A DNA stretch of 64,000 bases from NCBI RefSeq assembly GCF_000812875.1, contig NZ_JSYK01000002.1, positions 310,001-374,000 on the forward strand, written 5' to 3'. Numbering within the stretch: position 1 is the first letter of the stretch; every line of letters starts with the position of its first letter. The notes beneath the pieces are model-generated. The model was not told the origin of the DNA. It did no database searches and saw only the letters and a list, made by a program, of their open reading frames with translations. The position numbers and the translations under genes were made by a program. The stretch is from Kaistella solincola (GTDB lineage: Bacteria; Bacteroidota; Bacteroidia; Flavobacteriales; Weeksellaceae). Below, one piece after another: positions 8,305 to 16,805 of this stretch.

Positions 8305-9438
8305 ATGAAAATCGGAATTCTATGTTATCCCACCTACGGTGGAAGTGGTATTGTTGCTACAGAACTGGGCATGTCGCTCGCCAACAAGGGCTACGAAGTG
8401 CACTTTATAAGTTCTGCTTTGCCCACGCGTCTGGACATTACCAACCCGAATATTTTCTTTCATAAAGTGAATGTTCAAACGTATCCGCTTTTCCAGTATC
8501 AGCCGTATGATATCGCGCTTTCATCGATGATTTACCGCGTGGTAAATCTTTACAAACTCGATCTTCTGCACGCGCATTACGCAATTCCGTACGCTTACGC
8601 GGCTTTCACCGCAAAACAGATGCTGAAAGAAGAAGGCAAAGACGTTCCACTTGTCACCACTTTGCACGGAACCGATATCACTTTGGTTGGTCAGCATCCG
8701 AGCTACAAACATGCGGTGGAATTCTCTATCAATCAATCCGATACAATTACTTCGGTTTCCGAAAGTTTGAAGAAAGATACACTTCAGTTTTTTAAAATTA
8801 CCAAAGAAATCCAGGTCATCACCAATTTTATCGATAACAGCGATTTTATCGGCAGCTCGAGTTGCCAGCGCAAACAATTCGCCGAGGAAGATGAAAAAAT
8901 CCTGATTCACGTTTCCAATTTACGTCCGGTGAAACGCGTGGAGGAAGTCATGCAGATTTTCAAAAATGTTAATGCGAAGGTAAAATCAAAACTCATAATT
9001 ATTGGCGAAGGTCCGGACATGGAAAAAATTAACCAATTTCTGGAGGAAAATCCGAGCTTGATTGGTAAAGTCCGTCTTCTCGGAAAAGTAAACGATCTGT
9101 ATAAAGTCTTGCAACTTTCAGATGTTTTTTTACTTCCGTCCGAGCAGGAAAGTTTTGGTCTCGCTGCGCTCGAAGCGATGGCCGCGGAAACGCCGGTAAT
9201 CAGCTCAAACGCAGGCGGAATTCCGGAAGTTAATATCCAAGGCGAAACCGGTTTTCTCGCTGAAATTGGGAATGTTGAAGCGATGAGCAATTATACCATC
9301 AAACTTCTCAGCAATGATGAACTTTTGGCCACAATGAAAAAAAATGCCAAAGAACAGGCATTAAAATTCGATTTGCGGAATATTTTGCCGCTCTACGAAA
9401 AAATGTATCAGGAAACGCTGGACAATTTCAAAAAATAG
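8305..9438 (+). CDS. bshA: N-acetyl-alpha-D-glucosaminyl L-malate synthase BshA
   Basis: The 377-residue GT4-type glycosyltransferase begins MKIGILCYPTYGGSGIVATELG, the BshA N-terminal signature. It also has LHAHYAIPYAYAAF, TTLHGTDITLVG and the retaining GT4 motif ESFGLAALEAMA. It joins UDP-GlcNAc and L-malate in the first step of bacillithiol synthesis. The ATG at 8305 is preferred over an upstream frame extension that overlaps the GH3 gene, because homology begins at this Met. bshB1, the second step, is in the same window (16806-17525). The bshC ligase is not seen here. Confidence 0.94.
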   Translation: MKIGILCYPTYGGSGIVATELGMSLANKGYEVHFISSALPTRLDITNPNIFFHKVNVQTYPLFQYQPYDIALSSMIYRVVNLYKLDLLHAHYAIPYAYAAFTAKQMLKEEGKDVPLVTTLHGTDITLVGQHPSYKHAVEFSINQSDTITSVSESLKKDTLQFFKITKEIQVITNFIDNSDFIGSSSCQRKQFAEEDEKILIHVSNLRPVKRVEEVMQIFKNVNAKVKSKLIIIGEGPDMEKINQFLEENPSLIGKVRLLGKVNDLYKVLQLSDVFLLPSEQESFGLAALEAMAAETPVISSNAGGIPEVNIQGETGFLAEIGNVEAMSNYTIKLLSNDELLATMKKNAKEQALKFDLRNILPLYEKMYQETLDNFKK

Positions 9439-9497
9439 TTATTTCACCTTTTCTGCTCACGTTTCCTTTTGTTACTTTGTAAGAAAGCGGGTTCAAC

Positions 9498-10778
9498 ATG
9501 AATGAAAAATTGCTGCAATATTTATGGAATTTTAAAATTTTCAACGATTTTAATTTCAAAGATGTTGATGGCAATGCGCTGGAAATTCTCGATTTCGGTA
9601 AATGGAATTTCAATTCCGGACCGGATTTTCTCTTCGCAAAAATTAAGCAAAAAAACCTCGTTTTAGCAGGAAATATTGAGCTTCATGTAAAATCTTCGGA
9701 CTGGATTTTTCACCAGCATTCCGGCAATGCGGAGTTTGAAAATATCATCGCGCATGTTGTTTTCATTCACGATATCGAAATTGAAGAATTCACCACGAAA
9801 AAAATACCGACTCTGGAGCTGAAAAATTACATCGATGAAAATGTAATCGCGAAATACCAGGTTTTACTTCAGGAAACGCATTTTATTCCGTGTGAAAAAA
9901 TTTTTAATCCGGCTTTAGTTCCGTTTTATTTTTACGAAGAAAACCTGCTGAAAAAGCTCGATGAAAAATCGGAAGAGCACTCGGAAGCTTTACAGCTTTG
10001 CAAAAATAATTTTGAAGAAGTGCTTTTTCAGCAGCTTGCATATGCTTTTGGTTTAAAGGTAAATGCACACATTTTCAAGCAAATTGCTGAAAGTATCGAT
10101 TTTTCAATCATCAATAAAATCCGGCAAAACCATGTGCAACTGGAAGGATTATTTTTTGGAATTTGTGGTTGGCTCGAAAAGCCGCAGGACGATCAAATGC
10201 AAATCTGGAAACGAGAGTTCGATTTTATTCAAAATAAATTTTCCAAAAAATTTGCCGTTATAACGCCTAAATTTTCCCGTTTGCGTCCGCCGAATTTTCC
10301 TACACTCAGGTCATCGCAACTTGCGGCGCTGTACGCGCAACATCAAAACTTATTTTCGAAACTGATGGAGGCAAAAAACACCGAGCAATTAAGGCAAATT
10401 TTTTCGAAAGTTAAAGCCAGCGACTATTGGGATGAGCGTTTTAATTTTGGTAAAATTTCGGCCGTTAAAGGGGAAAAATTTCTGACTCAGGATTTCATTG
10501 ATTTGATTTTAATAAATGCAGTTTTACCTTTAAAATATACGTATCTCAAAAATACGAATTACGCGATTGCAGAGGAAATTTTAGAATTTTACGCCAAAAT
10601 ATCGCCTGAGAACAATACAATTACCGTAGGTTGGAAATCTTTAGATCTAAAAGCGGAAAACGCACTTCAAAGTCAGGCTATGATTTATCATCATAAAAAC
10701 TTTTGCCGGAAAAAAAACTGCTTAAATTGCGAAATCGGCCTTCAAATCCTAAAAAAAAGGACATCGAAAACGTCCTAA
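9498..10778 (+). CDS. DUF2851 family protein
   Basis: The 426-residue soluble protein begins MNEKLLQYLWNFKIF and contains GKWNFNSGPDFLFAKI, IELHVKSSDW, NIIAHVVF and a C-terminal Cys cluster (FCRKKNCLNCEIGLQIL). These are recognisable DUF2851 features. Family knowledge gives no confirmed function. The N-terminal part resembles restriction-endonuclease-like folds (the GPDF and ELHVKSSDW acidic/Lys pattern), so a nuclease role is an inference only. It sits 59 bases after bshA, probably in the same transcript. A short GC-rich hairpin overlaps its last codons (AGGAC ... GTCCT). Confidence 0.8.
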   Translation: MNEKLLQYLWNFKIFNDFNFKDVDGNALEILDFGKWNFNSGPDFLFAKIKQKNLVLAGNIELHVKSSDWIFHQHSGNAEFENIIAHVVFIHDIEIEEFTTKKIPTLELKNYIDENVIAKYQVLLQETHFIPCEKIFNPALVPFYFYEENLLKKLDEKSEEHSEALQLCKNNFEEVLFQQLAYAFGLKVNAHIFKQIAESIDFSIINKIRQNHVQLEGLFFGICGWLEKPQDDQMQIWKREFDFIQNKFSKKFAVITPKFSRLRPPNFPTLRSSQLAALYAQHQNLFSKLMEAKNTEQLRQIFSKVKASDYWDERFNFGKISAVKGEKFLTQDFIDLILINAVLPLKYTYLKNTNYAIAEEILEFYAKISPENNTITVGWKSLDLKAENALQSQAMIYHHKNFCRKKNCLNCEIGLQILKKRTSKTS

Positions 10779-10854
10779 TTTCCTGTGATATAACTCAGCG
10801 GACAAAGATTGTTTTAAGAACTTTATAATCTTAATTTTACCTAAAATAATTTCC

Positions 10855-12543
10855 ATGTTCGATTGGCTCAACACCCTTTTTCTCCCCGCGGAAAATCCTA
10901 CTGTCACTCAATCAATCGTGGTTTTAATGCTTGCAATTGGCACCGGCGTTTTTTTTGGCCGCCTGAAGCTAGGGAAAATTTCTTTCGGGGTTTCTGCGGT
11001 GATGTTTATTGGATTGATTTTGGGACATTTCGGCTATCGGATTCAGGGTGAAATTCTTGATTTCATCCGGGATTTTGGACTTATTCTTTTCGTCTATGGA
11101 ATTGGTTTGCAAGTGGGACCATCCTTTTTTTCCTCCTTTAGGAATGAAGGTTTAAAATTTAATATTCTTGCGGTTTCTACTGTTCTTTTTGGCGGTTTAA
11201 TTACCATTATTTTATTCAAATTTACCGGACTGAAAATTGAAAATTTAGTAGGCATAATGAGCGGTTCCGTGACCAATACTCCCGGATTAGGCGCTGGGAA
11301 GAGCACCATTGAAGAGATTAAAAATACTTTTCCCAACAAAGTTTTTGATGATCCCACAATTGGTTATGCGATTACCTATCCACTGGGAGTTTTCGGAATT
11401 ATCGGGACGATTATTTTTTCTAAATTTTTATTAAAAATTGATCCTGATCAGGAAATGCGAAAATTCCGTTTGTCTAAGATAAACTCAGAACTCCCTTTAG
11501 TTCACAAAAAATTGCGCGTTACCAATCCTGAATTTTTTGGAAAAACGCTGCGGGAAGTTTTGAAAGAATTCGAGAATGAGATTGTAGTTTCCCGCCTGAA
11601 ACACAGCGGAGATGTAACGGTGAAATCGCCAACTTCAGATATGGAATTGCGTGACAGAGACGTACTGATGGTTGTTGGATTAGAAAAAAAATTAGACGAA
11701 TTTATCGCAAAGGTGGGTCGGCTCTCCACCGATATATTCATAGAATCCGACAGTGAAATTCTGAAAAAATATATTTTCGTCACGAAACCTTCTGTGATCC
11801 ACAAAAATTTGTCCCAACTCGATCTTTTTAACACCTACGATTTAAAGGTCACGCGTGTTTTTCGCGCCGGTCGGGAAATTTTACCCAGACCTTCGTTAGA
11901 ACTTTTTTATGGAGATAAACTTCGCGTAATTGGTTCCAAAGAAGCCATTAAAGAAGTGGAAGAAATGATGGGGAACTCTGAGAAAAAATTATTAGAGCCC
12001 GATTTTCTCTCCTTATTTGGCGGATTATTATTGGGGGTTATTTTGGGTTCCATCCCAATTTTTATTCCATCTTTACCTGTTCCTATAAAACTGGGATTCG
12101 CAGCAGGACCGCTAATTGTGGCGCTCTTAATTTCACGATATGGTGGAATTTCGTTTATCCATTCTTACGTGAATAACGGTGCGATTTATTTTATGAAGGA
12201 TTTTGGGATCTGTCTGTTTTTCGCAGCGGTGGGCATTCATGCAGGAGATGGATTTTACGAAAATTTTGTAAAATATAATGGCTGGATCTGGTTGCTCTAC
12301 GGTTCTGCAATTACCTTTATACCGCTAATTACCATGGTAATTGTAGGAAGGTTTTTCATGAAAATCAATTACCTGCAACTCGCTGGAATTATGAGCGGAA
12401 GTTACACCGATCCCGCTGCATTATCTTTCAGCACGAATTTTTTGGACTCCGATATTCCGATCCAAAGTTATGCGCAAGTTTATCCCCTGGTGACGATTTT
12501 CAGGATATTTGTGGCGAGTTTGCTCATCTTGATTTTTAGCTAA
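10855..12543 (+). CDS. AspT/YidE-family putative exchanger with two TrkA-C domains
   Basis: The 562-residue membrane protein has two membrane blocks of about five helices each, separated by a soluble middle with two TrkA-C (RCK_C) domains (about 210-375). The halves carry the duplicated family motif: GSVTNTPGLGAG in the first and GSYTDPAALSF in the second. This matches the aspartate:alanine exchanger family. E. coli YidE/YbjL are homologues of unknown substrate, so transport of a dicarboxylate or amino acid is plausible but not shown. It is a single gene bounded by a terminator shared with yajC. Confidence 0.85.
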   Translation: MFDWLNTLFLPAENPTVTQSIVVLMLAIGTGVFFGRLKLGKISFGVSAVMFIGLILGHFGYRIQGEILDFIRDFGLILFVYGIGLQVGPSFFSSFRNEGLKFNILAVSTVLFGGLITIILFKFTGLKIENLVGIMSGSVTNTPGLGAGKSTIEEIKNTFPNKVFDDPTIGYAITYPLGVFGIIGTIIFSKFLLKIDPDQEMRKFRLSKINSELPLVHKKLRVTNPEFFGKTLREVLKEFENEIVVSRLKHSGDVTVKSPTSDMELRDRDVLMVVGLEKKLDEFIAKVGRLSTDIFIESDSEILKKYIFVTKPSVIHKNLSQLDLFNTYDLKVTRVFRAGREILPRPSLELFYGDKLRVIGSKEAIKEVEEMMGNSEKKLLEPDFLSLFGGLLLGVILGSIPIFIPSLPVPIKLGFAAGPLIVALLISRYGGISFIHSYVNNGAIYFMKDFGICLFFAAVGIHAGDGFYENFVKYNGWIWLLYGSAITFIPLITMVIVGRFFMKINYLQLAGIMSGSYTDPAALSFSTNFLDSDIPIQSYAQVYPLVTIFRIFVASLLILIFS

Positions 12544-12544
12544 A

Positions 12545-12576
12545 AAAAAGCAATCTCTTTCGGGATTGCTTTAAAT
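12545..12576. terminator. Bidirectional terminator between the exchanger gene and yajC
   Basis: AAAGCAATC (12547-12555) pairs with GATTGCTTT (12564-12572) around CTCTTTCGG, with A-run before and T/A tail after. It serves the convergent genes on both strands. Confidence 0.8.
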
Positions 12577-12592
12577 ATTTTGAACAAAATAT

Positions 12593-12919
12593 TTATTTCG
12601 CTTCTGCGGAATTATCCGGAAAACGCTGTTGCGTAAAATCGCGTGAAATAGCAGCTTTTTCAAACTTTAATTTCCCGCTTAATGTCTCGATAATCACGCC
12701 ATCTTCCAAAATCTGCGCTATTCTGCCGTGCATTCCAGAAGTGGTTACGATTCTGCTCCCAACTTTAAGCTCTGCCTGGAAGTTTTTTTCCTGCTTTGCT
12801 TTTTTCATCTGCGGGCGGATCATCAGGAAATAAAATCCTACGAACATCAGCCCCATCATTACCATTGTTGGCATCATGGAACCTTCGCCGCCGGCCACTT
12901 GTAAAAAAATCGTTATCAT
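12593..12919 (-). CDS. yajC: Preprotein translocase accessory subunit YajC
   Basis: The 108-residue protein has one N-terminal membrane helix (about 14-34, MMPTMVMMGLMFVGFYFLMI). The YajC signature RPQMKKAKQEKNFQAELKVG follows, then VVTTSGMHGRIAQI-like residues (RIVTTSGMHG). YajC joins SecDF at the Sec translocon. It is the last gene of the nusB-DUF1573-yajC operon, 12 bases after the DUF1573 gene. This gene order is common in Flavobacteriia. Confidence 0.94.
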   Translation of the reverse strand: MITIFLQVAGGEGSMMPTMVMMGLMFVGFYFLMIRPQMKKAKQEKNFQAELKVGSRIVTTSGMHGRIAQILEDGVIIETLSGKLKFEKAAISRDFTQQRFPDNSAEAK

Positions 12920-12931
12920 AGTTTTTGTTTT

Positions 12932-13411
12932 TTATGGTTGAATATCTGCGGTAAATGTAAGCACAATCGGTGCTTTTTCTACGTTTGCATACACTTCTGC
13001 CTGTTTGTTCACCAAACCGTCGAAGCTTGAAGAATCAAATTTCAAAGTGATTTTTCCTTTCTGTCCAGGTAAAATCGGTTCTTTTGTATAATCGGGCACA
13101 GTACAGCCGCATGCAGGTTTTACCTGAGAAATGATAAGCGGGTTTTCGCCGGTATTGGTCACTTCATATACGTGCTCTTTCTGATCACCTTTTTTAATTT
13201 TACCAAAATCAAACTGCGATTCAGACAGCGCGATATTTGTTAAAGGTTGCGCTGGAGCCGTTTCAGACGTTACTGTTTGTGCATCTACAACCGGTGCTTC
13301 CATAGTTGCAGCATCCTGATCGATGACGAGTTGATCAGCTTTTTGATCTTTTGTGCAGCTGCTAAGGGTTAAAACCAAGGCAACAGGCAATACTTTTAAA
13401 AAATTTTTCAT
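12932..13411 (-). CDS. DUF1573 domain lipoprotein
   Basis: The 159-residue product has a lipoprotein signal (MKNFLKVLPVALVLTLSSC, Cys at about 19) and a Glu/Ala/Thr-rich linker. A C-terminal DUF1573 domain (about 60-159) follows, with FDFGKIKKGDQKEHVYEVTN, PLIISQVKPACGCTVPDY and PGQKGKITLKFDSS. DUF1573 is an Ig-like beta-sandwich fold common in Bacteroidota envelope proteins, with no fixed function. The CGC pair in PACGC is conserved in the family. It lies between nusB and yajC with 11-12 base gaps, in one operon. Confidence 0.88.
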   Translation of the reverse strand: MKNFLKVLPVALVLTLSSCTKDQKADQLVIDQDAATMEAPVVDAQTVTSETAPAQPLTNIALSESQFDFGKIKKGDQKEHVYEVTNTGENPLIISQVKPACGCTVPDYTKEPILPGQKGKITLKFDSSSFDGLVNKQAEVYANVEKAPIVLTFTADIQP

Positions 13412-13422
13412 TTTATTTTCTG

Positions 13423-14328
13423 TTAGTTTCTATTGATATCTTTGGTGTATTTGTCTAAAATACCATTGATGAAAATATTGGAACGGTCGGTAGAAAACAC
13501 TTTGGAAATCTCAATATATTCATTGATGATCACGCGTGCAGGCGTGAGCGGGAAATAATCAATCTCCGACATTGCGGTGATCAGGATTATTTTATCCAAT
13601 AATGAAATTCTTTCCAAATCCCAGTTTTCAAGCTTTGTTTCGAGCTTTTTTTCGGTTTCTTCCCAATGATTCAAAGTTTCTTTCAAAAGTCTTCGGGCAA
13701 AATTGCGGTCCTCTTCATCTTTAATCATTTTAATTAAAGTGTGGCTCGGCTCATTTTCCTTGAAAAAACCAATGGTTTTCTGAATCATGGAATTGGAAAT
13801 GTGGAAATCATCAGCCCAACTCATTTCTTTTTCTTCCAAATGTTCGTGGAAATCCTCATTTTCCGCGATATAGCGCAAAAACAGTTTCCCGATGAACTTT
13901 TGGTCTTCTTCGAACGACGAAGATTCTTCTTTCATAAAATCCTGATAACGTTTTCCGGCGGTCATTCGCTGAAAGGTTTTTACGAGCAATTCATCATAAA
14001 TATCCCATTTCAGATCCTGGTGCTTCGAGGTGAAAGACAGACGTTCGTCATTTTCTTCCAGCTTCAGGAGAACTTTATTGGTAATGAATTTCTGATTCGG
14101 ATTGGTATCGTTTTCGGATTTAATGTATTTCTTTTTCCCGATTTCAATTTGTCTTTCCGCTAAATCTTTCAGTGCAACTAAAAAATTAAGCTGATAAATA
14201 TACAAATGGTAGATTTTGTCGATTTCCGAGAACATATTTTTCTCCAGAACATCGAATTTTATGGGATTTTGGTGGTAAGAATACAACGATTCTATAACTT
14301 TTTCACGAATTTGTCTTCTTCCTAACAT
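13423..14328 (-). CDS. nusB: Transcription antitermination factor NusB (long form)
   Basis: At 301 residues it is about twice the length of E. coli NusB. The NusB fold is in the C-terminal 150 or so residues, with WDLERISLLDKIILITAMSE, ARVIINEYIEISKVFST and NGILDKYTKD, the usual conserved helices. The N-terminal half (LGRRQIREKVIESLYSYHQN onwards) is the extended form found in Bacteroidota. NusB with NusE/S10 binds boxA RNA and promotes rRNA antitermination. It is the first gene of the operon, driven by the -7 box at 14350-14357. Confidence 0.92.
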   Translation of the reverse strand: MLGRRQIREKVIESLYSYHQNPIKFDVLEKNMFSEIDKIYHLYIYQLNFLVALKDLAERQIEIGKKKYIKSENDTNPNQKFITNKVLLKLEENDERLSFTSKHQDLKWDIYDELLVKTFQRMTAGKRYQDFMKEESSSFEEDQKFIGKLFLRYIAENEDFHEHLEEKEMSWADDFHISNSMIQKTIGFFKENEPSHTLIKMIKDEEDRNFARRLLKETLNHWEETEKKLETKLENWDLERISLLDKIILITAMSEIDYFPLTPARVIINEYIEISKVFSTDRSNIFINGILDKYTKDINRN

Positions 14329-14349
14329 TTCAAAGAGCTTTTATGCGTG

Positions 14350-14357
14350 CAAAGATA
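14350..14357 (-). promoter_or_regulatory. -7 box TATCTTTG before nusB
   Basis: Plus-strand CAAAGATA is TAnnTTTG on the minus strand, 21 bases from the nusB ATG. It is arranged back to back with the ABC transporter promoter. Confidence 0.6.
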
Positions 14358-14443
14358 ATAAATTATAGGAACTTCGCGTCGCAAGTTTTGCTTACGAGGA
14401 CAAACTTTGAGACATTTTGGAAATATGCCAAATTTCATTTTCT

Positions 14444-14451
14444 TATTTTTG
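14444..14451 (+). promoter_or_regulatory. -7 box TATTTTTG before the ABC transporter
   Basis: Exact TAnnTTTG match, 46 bases before the ATG at 14498. Confidence 0.6.
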
Positions 14452-14497
14452 CAAAGGTTCTTGAAAGTAGAAAATTGCTGAAAACCGCCGTGAATTT

Positions 14498-16159
14498 ATG
14501 AACGCACTAAAAACCCTTAACGTTTATTTCTGGAAACACAGAGTCCTTTTATTTTGGGGATTTTTGTTCATTATAGCAAGTAATTTCTTCAATATTTACA
14601 AGGTGCAGTTTGTGGGAAAATCTGTGGACGAAATTTCCAATACCACCAACCTTGGTTTTAACCGTCAGGTTTTAATTTATGTCGGCATCATTGTCGGCTC
14701 CTCGCTTCTCACGGGATTTTTCACTTTTATGATGCGCCAAACCATCATTGTCGCCTCGCGCCGGATTGAATATGAACTGAAAAATAAAATTTACCGTCAT
14801 TACCAAGAACTCTCCTTAACCGATTTCAAAAAAACAACTATAGGTGATTTGATGAATCGTTTGAGTGAAGACGTCGTCGCGGTTCGGATGTATCTTGGTC
14901 CCGGCGTGATGTATGTTGCAAACCTGCTGATTTTGCTGATCATCACGGCGATTTATATGCTGAATACGAATGTTCAAATGACGCTGTGGTCGCTTTTACC
15001 GCTACCGATTTTATCGTTTGTAATTTATAAAGTAAGCTCGATTATCAACCAGAAATCGAAAATTATGCAGAAAAGCCAGTCTGCAATTTCTACGTTTGTA
15101 CAGGACAGTTTTTCCGGGATCCGCGTGGTGAAATTTTTTGCGAAAGAAAGCTACATCGAAAAAAATTACGGCACCAAAGTAAAAGATTATCAGGATAAAT
15201 CGCTGGATCTTGCCAAAACCGAAGCCTATTTTTTCACCATAATTTTGCTTGTCGTCGGTTTGCTGAACGTCATTATTCTCTGGATTGGCGGTGAAAAATA
15301 TATGAACAACGAATTATCTGTGGGTAAAATCGCTGATTTTTTCCTTTACATCAATATCCTGATTTTTCCGTTCTCAATGGTGGGCTGGGTTACTTCGGTG
15401 AATCAAAGAGCTGCAGCTTCTATGGCCAGAATTAATGAATTTCTGGATATGAAAACTGATATTATCAGCACAACTTCGGACAAAATTGCACTTAACGGCG
15501 ATATTGAATTCCGAAACGTGTCTTACGTTTATCCAAATACCGGAATTAAAGCTTTGGATAAATTAAGTTTTAAAGTAAAAGCCGGAAAATCCCTCGCAAT
15601 TATGGGCAAAACCGGCAGCGGAAAATCTACGATTGCTTTACTACTTTGCCGGCTTATCGATCCTACAGAAGGTGAAATTTTGGTTGACGGAAAAAATTTG
15701 AAAGACATTAACCTGAAAAATTACCGCGAACATGTCGGTTTTATTCCGCAGGAAAGTTTTCTTTTTTCAGACACCATTGAAAATAATATTGGTTTTTCCA
15801 TCGATAATCCGTCACATGAAAAAGTGGTGGAATATGCTAAAAAAGCAGATGTCCATAAAAATATCATCGGTTTTAAAGAGCAGTACAAAACCATGGTTGG
15901 TGAACGTGGCGTAATGCTTTCGGGCGGGCAGAAACAGCGCATCTGTATCGCCAGAGCTTTAATTAAAGAACCAAAGATTCTTATTTTTGATGACTCACTT
16001 TCCGCTTTGGACACGGAAACTGAAGAGAATATTCTTCAAAACATTGAAAATGAGATTCAGAGCTGTACTTCAATCATCATTACACATCGCGAAAGCAGCG
16101 CAAAACGTGCGGACCAGATTTTAAATCTCACACCGCTCGATAACGTTTCTTTGAACTAA
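14498..16159 (+). CDS. ABC exporter, fused membrane and ATPase domains
   Basis: The 553-residue half-transporter has six membrane helices (about 1-320) followed by an ATPase domain. Visible motifs are Walker A GKTGSGKST (370-378), signature LSGGQ (474-478), Walker B ending in Asp498 and an H-loop His in IIITHRE. The residue after the Walker B Asp is Asp499, where the catalytic Glu usually stands. This DDSLSALD variant occurs in MdlA/YheI-type exporters and in the degenerate site of heterodimers. The substrate is unknown (lipid or drug export is the family range). It has its own promoter and no obvious partner gene beside it. Confidence 0.9.
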   Translation: MNALKTLNVYFWKHRVLLFWGFLFIIASNFFNIYKVQFVGKSVDEISNTTNLGFNRQVLIYVGIIVGSSLLTGFFTFMMRQTIIVASRRIEYELKNKIYRHYQELSLTDFKKTTIGDLMNRLSEDVVAVRMYLGPGVMYVANLLILLIITAIYMLNTNVQMTLWSLLPLPILSFVIYKVSSIINQKSKIMQKSQSAISTFVQDSFSGIRVVKFFAKESYIEKNYGTKVKDYQDKSLDLAKTEAYFFTIILLVVGLLNVIILWIGGEKYMNNELSVGKIADFFLYINILIFPFSMVGWVTSVNQRAAASMARINEFLDMKTDIISTTSDKIALNGDIEFRNVSYVYPNTGIKALDKLSFKVKAGKSLAIMGKTGSGKSTIALLLCRLIDPTEGEILVDGKNLKDINLKNYREHVGFIPQESFLFSDTIENNIGFSIDNPSHEKVVEYAKKADVHKNIIGFKEQYKTMVGERGVMLSGGQKQRICIARALIKEPKILIFDDSLSALDTETEENILQNIENEIQSCTSIIITHRESSAKRADQILNLTPLDNVSLN

Positions 16160-16234
16160 AATACAATTTCGTTAACGATAATGCATTATTTGCTAAATAA
16201 TTAAAAATATATTTTGCAATCAAAAGAAATCTTT

Positions 16235-16242
16235 TATATTTG
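16235..16242 (+). promoter_or_regulatory. -7 box TATATTTG before the DUF3276 gene
   Basis: Exact TAnnTTTG. An ATG at 16255 would leave only 12 bases after the box; the ATG at 16273 leaves 30 and matches the conserved protein start. Confidence 0.65.
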
Positions 16243-16272
16243 TTTTAATAAGATATGCAAAAACATCTACAA

Positions 16273-16608
16273 ATGAATGATTACAAGGAAAGGCACGAGA
16301 ACGAAATCTTTACCAAGGTTCTAAAGGCGGGACGGAGAACTTATTTCTTCGATGTGCGTGAGACAAAAGCGGGCGATTATTACCTGACCATTACCGAAAG
16401 TAAAAAGAACTTCAGCGAAAATGGTGAAGCGAGCTTCGAAAAACATAAAATTTATCTCTACAAAGAAGATTTTAAAAGTTTCGAAGAAATGTTTAAAGAT
16501 TCTACAGATTTCATCATCAGCAATAAAGGTGAAGACGTAATTTCGGAAAGACACGATAAAGATTTTAAAACCCGTACCTACACGATTGAATCTGAAGAAG
16601 AGATTTAA
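16273..16608 (+). CDS. DUF3276 (PUR domain) nucleic-acid-binding protein
   Basis: The 111-residue protein from MNDYKERHENEIF contains the bacterial PUR repeat: FTKVLKAGRRTYFFDVRETK, GDYYLTITESKK and FEKHKIYLYKEDFKSFEEMF. Family members bind single-stranded DNA or RNA (PUR-alpha-like fold), so a nucleic-acid-binding role in the cytosol is expected. The upstream ATG at 16255 would add six residues; the one used is supported by where family similarity starts. It is monocistronic, with a clear promoter and a strong terminator. Confidence 0.87.
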   Translation: MNDYKERHENEIFTKVLKAGRRTYFFDVRETKAGDYYLTITESKKNFSENGEASFEKHKIYLYKEDFKSFEEMFKDSTDFIISNKGEDVISERHDKDFKTRTYTIESEEEI

Positions 16609-16643
16609 AAAAATAAGCATTCGGACTGAATGCTTATTTTTTT
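16605..16643 (+). terminator. Strong rho-independent terminator of the DUF3276 gene
   Basis: AAATAAGCATTC (16611-16622) pairs with GAATGCTTATTT (16628-16639) over loop GGACT, followed by a T-run. Confidence 0.88.
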
Positions 16644-16696
16644 GTTTAAATTTTGAAAAAAGAAAAAACGCATTGAAAATCAATGCGTTTAATTTG

Positions 16697-16771
16697 GGTG
16701 GATGATGGGTCTCGAACCCACGACCTTCGGTACCACAAACCGACGTTCTAACCAACTGAACTACAACCACC
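16697..16771 (-). tRNA. tRNA-His (GTG)
   Basis: The minus strand folds as a cloverleaf: D stem GTTC/GAAC, anticodon stem TCGGT/ACCGA with loop TTGTGGT (anticodon GTG), and T arm with TTCGAGA loop. The extra 5' G (-1, at 16771) faces the discriminator C73 (16697), the identity mark of tRNA-His. The acceptor stem pairs GTGGTTG with CATCCAC, leaving one T5-T68 mismatch. CCA is not encoded (C, A, A follow). It has its own -7 box just upstream and follows bshB1. Confidence 0.95.
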
Positions 16772-16782
16772 GTTTGAGAGTG

Positions 16783-16790
16783 CAAATATA
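16783..16790 (-). promoter_or_regulatory. -7 box TATATTTG for tRNA-His
   Basis: Plus-strand CAAATATA; the box ends 12 bases before the tRNA 5' end on the minus strand. Confidence 0.6.
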
Positions 16791-16805
16791 AGATTTTTCG
16801 ATATA

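Noticed and set aside
13741-14163. 140-codon plus-strand ORF inside nusB
   Set aside because: Phe/Ile-rich shadow of the minus-strand coding sequence.
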